NCBI GenBank assembly: GCA_963771835.1
Contig: CAVYVA010000004.1
Location: forward strand, 620,001-684,000
Reading direction: 5' to 3'
DNA: 64,000 bases
Origin: CAVQCJ01 sp963771835
GTDB taxonomy: Bacteria; Actinomycetota; Actinomycetes; Prado026
Of this stretch, positions 62,453 through 64,000 are shown piece after piece (position 1 is the first letter of the stretch; the number at the start of each line of letters is the position of its first letter). The position numbers and the translations under genes are program-made. The notes beneath the pieces were generated by a model. The model saw only the letters and a list, made by a program, of their open reading frames with translations, was not told the DNA's origin and did not search any database.

Positions 62453-62500
62453 TCGTTGCATACGGATCGGGGGTCAGGACCCCCGATCCGTATGCAACGA
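62453..62500. terminator. bidirectional terminator hairpin
   Basis: 23-bp perfect inverted repeat (62453-62475 with 62478-62500) between the convergent glgA and hydrolase genes; the effective loop is TCAGGA. One of the longest perfect stems in the window. Confidence 0.85.
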
Positions 62501-62503
62501 CGG

Positions 62504-63328
62504 CTAGAGCGCCAGCTGTTCGAGGACCAGCGAGGCCAGCACGTCCGGGCACTGCTCGGGCAACCAGTGGCCGACGCCGTCCATCGCGACGAACCGGTAC
62601 GGCCCGGTCACGTACCCGGCGCACGCCTGCGCGGCCACCCGGCCCACCGCGATGTCCTCGACCCCCCACACGTACGTCGTCGGGACCCGGACCGCGGGGA
62701 TCGTCGCGTAGTCCGCGGGCCGCATCGCGCGGTACCAGTTCAGTGCCGCCGTGAGCGCGCCCGGCTCGAGCAGCCGGTCGACGAACCCGGCCACCTCCGG
62801 GGCGGACAGCCCGGAGCCGTCGAAGACCGCGCGCAGGCGGGCGCCGTCCTGCGCGGACAGCACCGCCTCGGCCTTGCCCTCGGTGCGGAACAGGCCGATG
62901 TACGCCGACCGCTGCCGCTGGTCCGGGTCCTCGAGCGCCGCTCCGAACGCGGCCGGGTGCGGGACGGAGTCCGCGGTGAGGGTGCGGACGAGCTCGGGGT
63001 GGCGGGCGGCCAGCGTCCAGGCGATGACGGCGCCCCAGTCGTGCGCGACCACGTGGGCGGACCGCCAGCCCAGCGCCGTCAGGAACCCGGCGGCGTCCTC
63101 GACGAGGCGGTCGAGGGCGTACGCGTCCACCTCCGGCGGCCGCGCGCCGGGGCTGTAGCCGCGCAGGTCCGGGGCCACCGCGTGCATGCCGGCCGTCCCG
63201 AGCAGGTCGCCGACCCCGTCCCAGCACCGCGCGCCCTCGGGGAAGCCGTGCAGCAGCAGGACCGGGTCGCCGTCGGCGGGCCCCCAGGTGATCGCGTCGA
63301 AGACCAGCGGGCCCACGGTCAGCTGCAC
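62504..63328 (-). CDS. alpha/beta hydrolase, epoxide-hydrolase-like
   Basis: 274 residues. Oxyanion HGFPE (LLHGFPEGARCWDGVGDLLG), nucleophile Asp in VVAHDWGAVIAWTLA, cap-domain region, ADSVPHPAAFG, acid position in WGVEDIAVG, and catalytic His in DGVGHWLPEQCP. The HGFPE/HDWGA set marks the epoxide hydrolase/haloalkane dehalogenase group. Convergent with glgA across a strong terminator. Confidence 0.87.
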   Translation of the reverse strand: MQLTVGPLVFDAITWGPADGDPVLLLHGFPEGARCWDGVGDLLGTAGMHAVAPDLRGYSPGARPPEVDAYALDRLVEDAAGFLTALGWRSAHVVAHDWGAVIAWTLAARHPELVRTLTADSVPHPAAFGAALEDPDQRQRSAYIGLFRTEGKAEAVLSAQDGARLRAVFDGSGLSAPEVAGFVDRLLEPGALTAALNWYRAMRPADYATIPAVRVPTTYVWGVEDIAVGRVAAQACAGYVTGPYRFVAMDGVGHWLPEQCPDVLASLVLEQLAL

Positions 63329-63368
63329 CCCGCGACCCTAGGCCCCGCGGCCGGGGTAGCGTCGCGCC

Positions 63369-64000
63369 GTGGTCGCCGAGGACACCGCGAGCCCGACCCG
63401 CTTCGACCGGCGCACCCTGCGCCGCGAGGTGCTGCTCGTCTTCGCGCTCTCGCTCGGCCAGTCCGGCGTCTACGCCGTCGTCCGGCTGCTGGGGATCCTC
63501 ACCTCCGGGCAGCCGGTCTCCAGCGCGACCGCGTCCCTCAACAACTCCCACGCGCCGGGCCGGCCGACCCTCGACCTCGTCTACCAGCTGCTCGGGATCG
63601 GCTTCGCCCTGGTCCCGGTGCTGCTCGCGTGCCACTTCCTGCTGATCGGCGGCGAGCGGCCCGGGCGGGTGCTGGGCATCGACCTGCGGCACAAGCGGTT
63701 CGACCTCGGGCTGGGCGCCCTGCTGGCCCTGGTCGTCGGCGGGACCGGACTTGCCCTGGTGGTGACCGCCAGCGCGCTGGGGTTCAGCGCCCAGCTGGTC
63801 CTCAGCTCGCTGCCGGCGGTGTGGTGGCGGCTGCCGGTCCTGCTGCTGTCGGCGCTGGAGAACGCGATCCTCGAGGAGACGCTGGTCGTCGGCTACCTGC
63901 TGCACCGGTTGGACCAGCTGGGCTGGCGGCCGTGGCCGGCGCTGGCGACCAGCGCGGTGCTGCGGGGCTCGTACCACCTGTACCAGGGGGTGCCGGCCTT
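63369..64000 (+). CDS. CPBP-family intramembrane protease (3' partial)
   Basis: Runs off the window after about 210 residues. GTG start at 63369, charged N-terminus RFDRRTLRREVLL, at least five membrane segments, and the CPBP/Abi pair NAILEETLVVGYLLHRL (EE motif) and LRGSYHLYQG (second-motif Arg/His). Members are type II CAAX-like proteases or bacteriocin-immunity proteins; substrate unknown. Confidence 0.8.
   Translation, partial: MVAEDTASPTRFDRRTLRREVLLVFALSLGQSGVYAVVRLLGILTSGQPVSSATASLNNSHAPGRPTLDLVYQLLGIGFALVPVLLACHFLLIGGERPGRVLGIDLRHKRFDLGLGALLALVVGGTGLALVVTASALGFSAQLVLSSLPAVWWRLPVLLLSALENAILEETLVVGYLLHRLDQLGWRPWPALATSAVLRGSYHLYQGVPA

Noticed and set aside
1..64000. CRISPR arrays, rRNA genes and replication origin
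   Set aside because: No regularly spaced direct repeats of CRISPR type, no rRNA-like sequence, and no clear DnaA-box array beyond the weak words near 47220-47280.

Overview
The window is very GC-rich, high-GC3 DNA from an actinobacterium (Actinomycetota). Supporting signs are many GTG starts and GTGA/ATGA start-stop overlaps, a BTAD/SARP-type regulator, a response regulator/kinase/GerMN-lipoprotein operon resembling mtrAB-lpqB, divergent glgC and glgA(glgM) arranged as in mycobacteria, a DinB/mycothiol-type protein, a DDN/F420-type protein, and DUF2630, SHOCT and DUF2752 proteins. I cannot place it below phylum or class level.

Layout. 0-5.2 kb: a hydrolase-glycosyltransferase fusion converging on a large BTAD-AAA regulator. 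5.3-12.7 kb: a PIG-L deacetylase, a DinB-like protein, and then a coherent cluster for gamma-butyrobetaine/carnitine breakdown: IclR regulator, two hot-dog thioesterases, acyl-CoA dehydrogenase, CaiD, a beta-keto acid cleavage enzyme and a carnitine-dehydrogenase-like enzyme. The expected end product is glycine betaine plus acetoacetate. 12.7-20.3 kb: PQ-loop transporter, LacI regulator with a clear operator, MFS exporter, LamG secreted protein, two-component operon and an anti-sigma antagonist pair. 20.4-22.7 kb: two head-to-head paralogous secreted glycosidase-like proteins with mirrored leaders. 22.9-28.3 kb: alcohol dehydrogenase, SHOCT protein, NatAB-like ABC exporter and a COG4280 membrane protein.

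28.4-34.3 kb is an accessory element abutting tRNA-Lys(UUU). It has 52-bp terminal inverted repeats (51/52 identical) and a 17-bp flanking direct repeat, contains two broken transposases, and carries lower-GC cargo: DDN-like oxidoreductase, dienelactone hydrolase, AHSA1 protein, lipoprotein, an unknown protein and an AadA-like adenylyltransferase. The cargo is punctuated by a recurring boundary motif that divides it into cassette-like units.

34.5-47.1 kb: MFS transporter, PPK2, and a conserved-looking cluster that mixes pterin/riboflavin-type enzymes with a glycosyltransferase, a UPF0104 membrane protein, a CDP-alcohol phosphatidyltransferase and a sulfatase-type phosphotransferase; then a gamma-glutamylcyclotransferase-like protein, VOC and ornithine-cyclodeaminase-like proteins and a PAS protein. 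47.1-47.66 kb has no convincing gene, but holds a set of GNRA-capped hairpins followed by a terminator, a candidate structured RNA. 48-56.1 kb: an oligopeptide-type ABC importer with a ROK kinase and a divergent ROK repressor around a palindromic operator. 56.2-64 kb: cell-wall/lysozyme-like protein, small membrane proteins, PAP2 and TM2 proteins, glycogen/maltose-1-phosphate genes glgC and glgA, an epoxide-hydrolase-like enzyme and a truncated CPBP protease.

Quality warning: about 25 reading-frame breaks occur in otherwise well-conserved genes, and every one I could phase is a net +1 base. This looks like a systematic insertion error in the sequence rather than decay, so frameshifted genes are annotated as CDS with the break noted.
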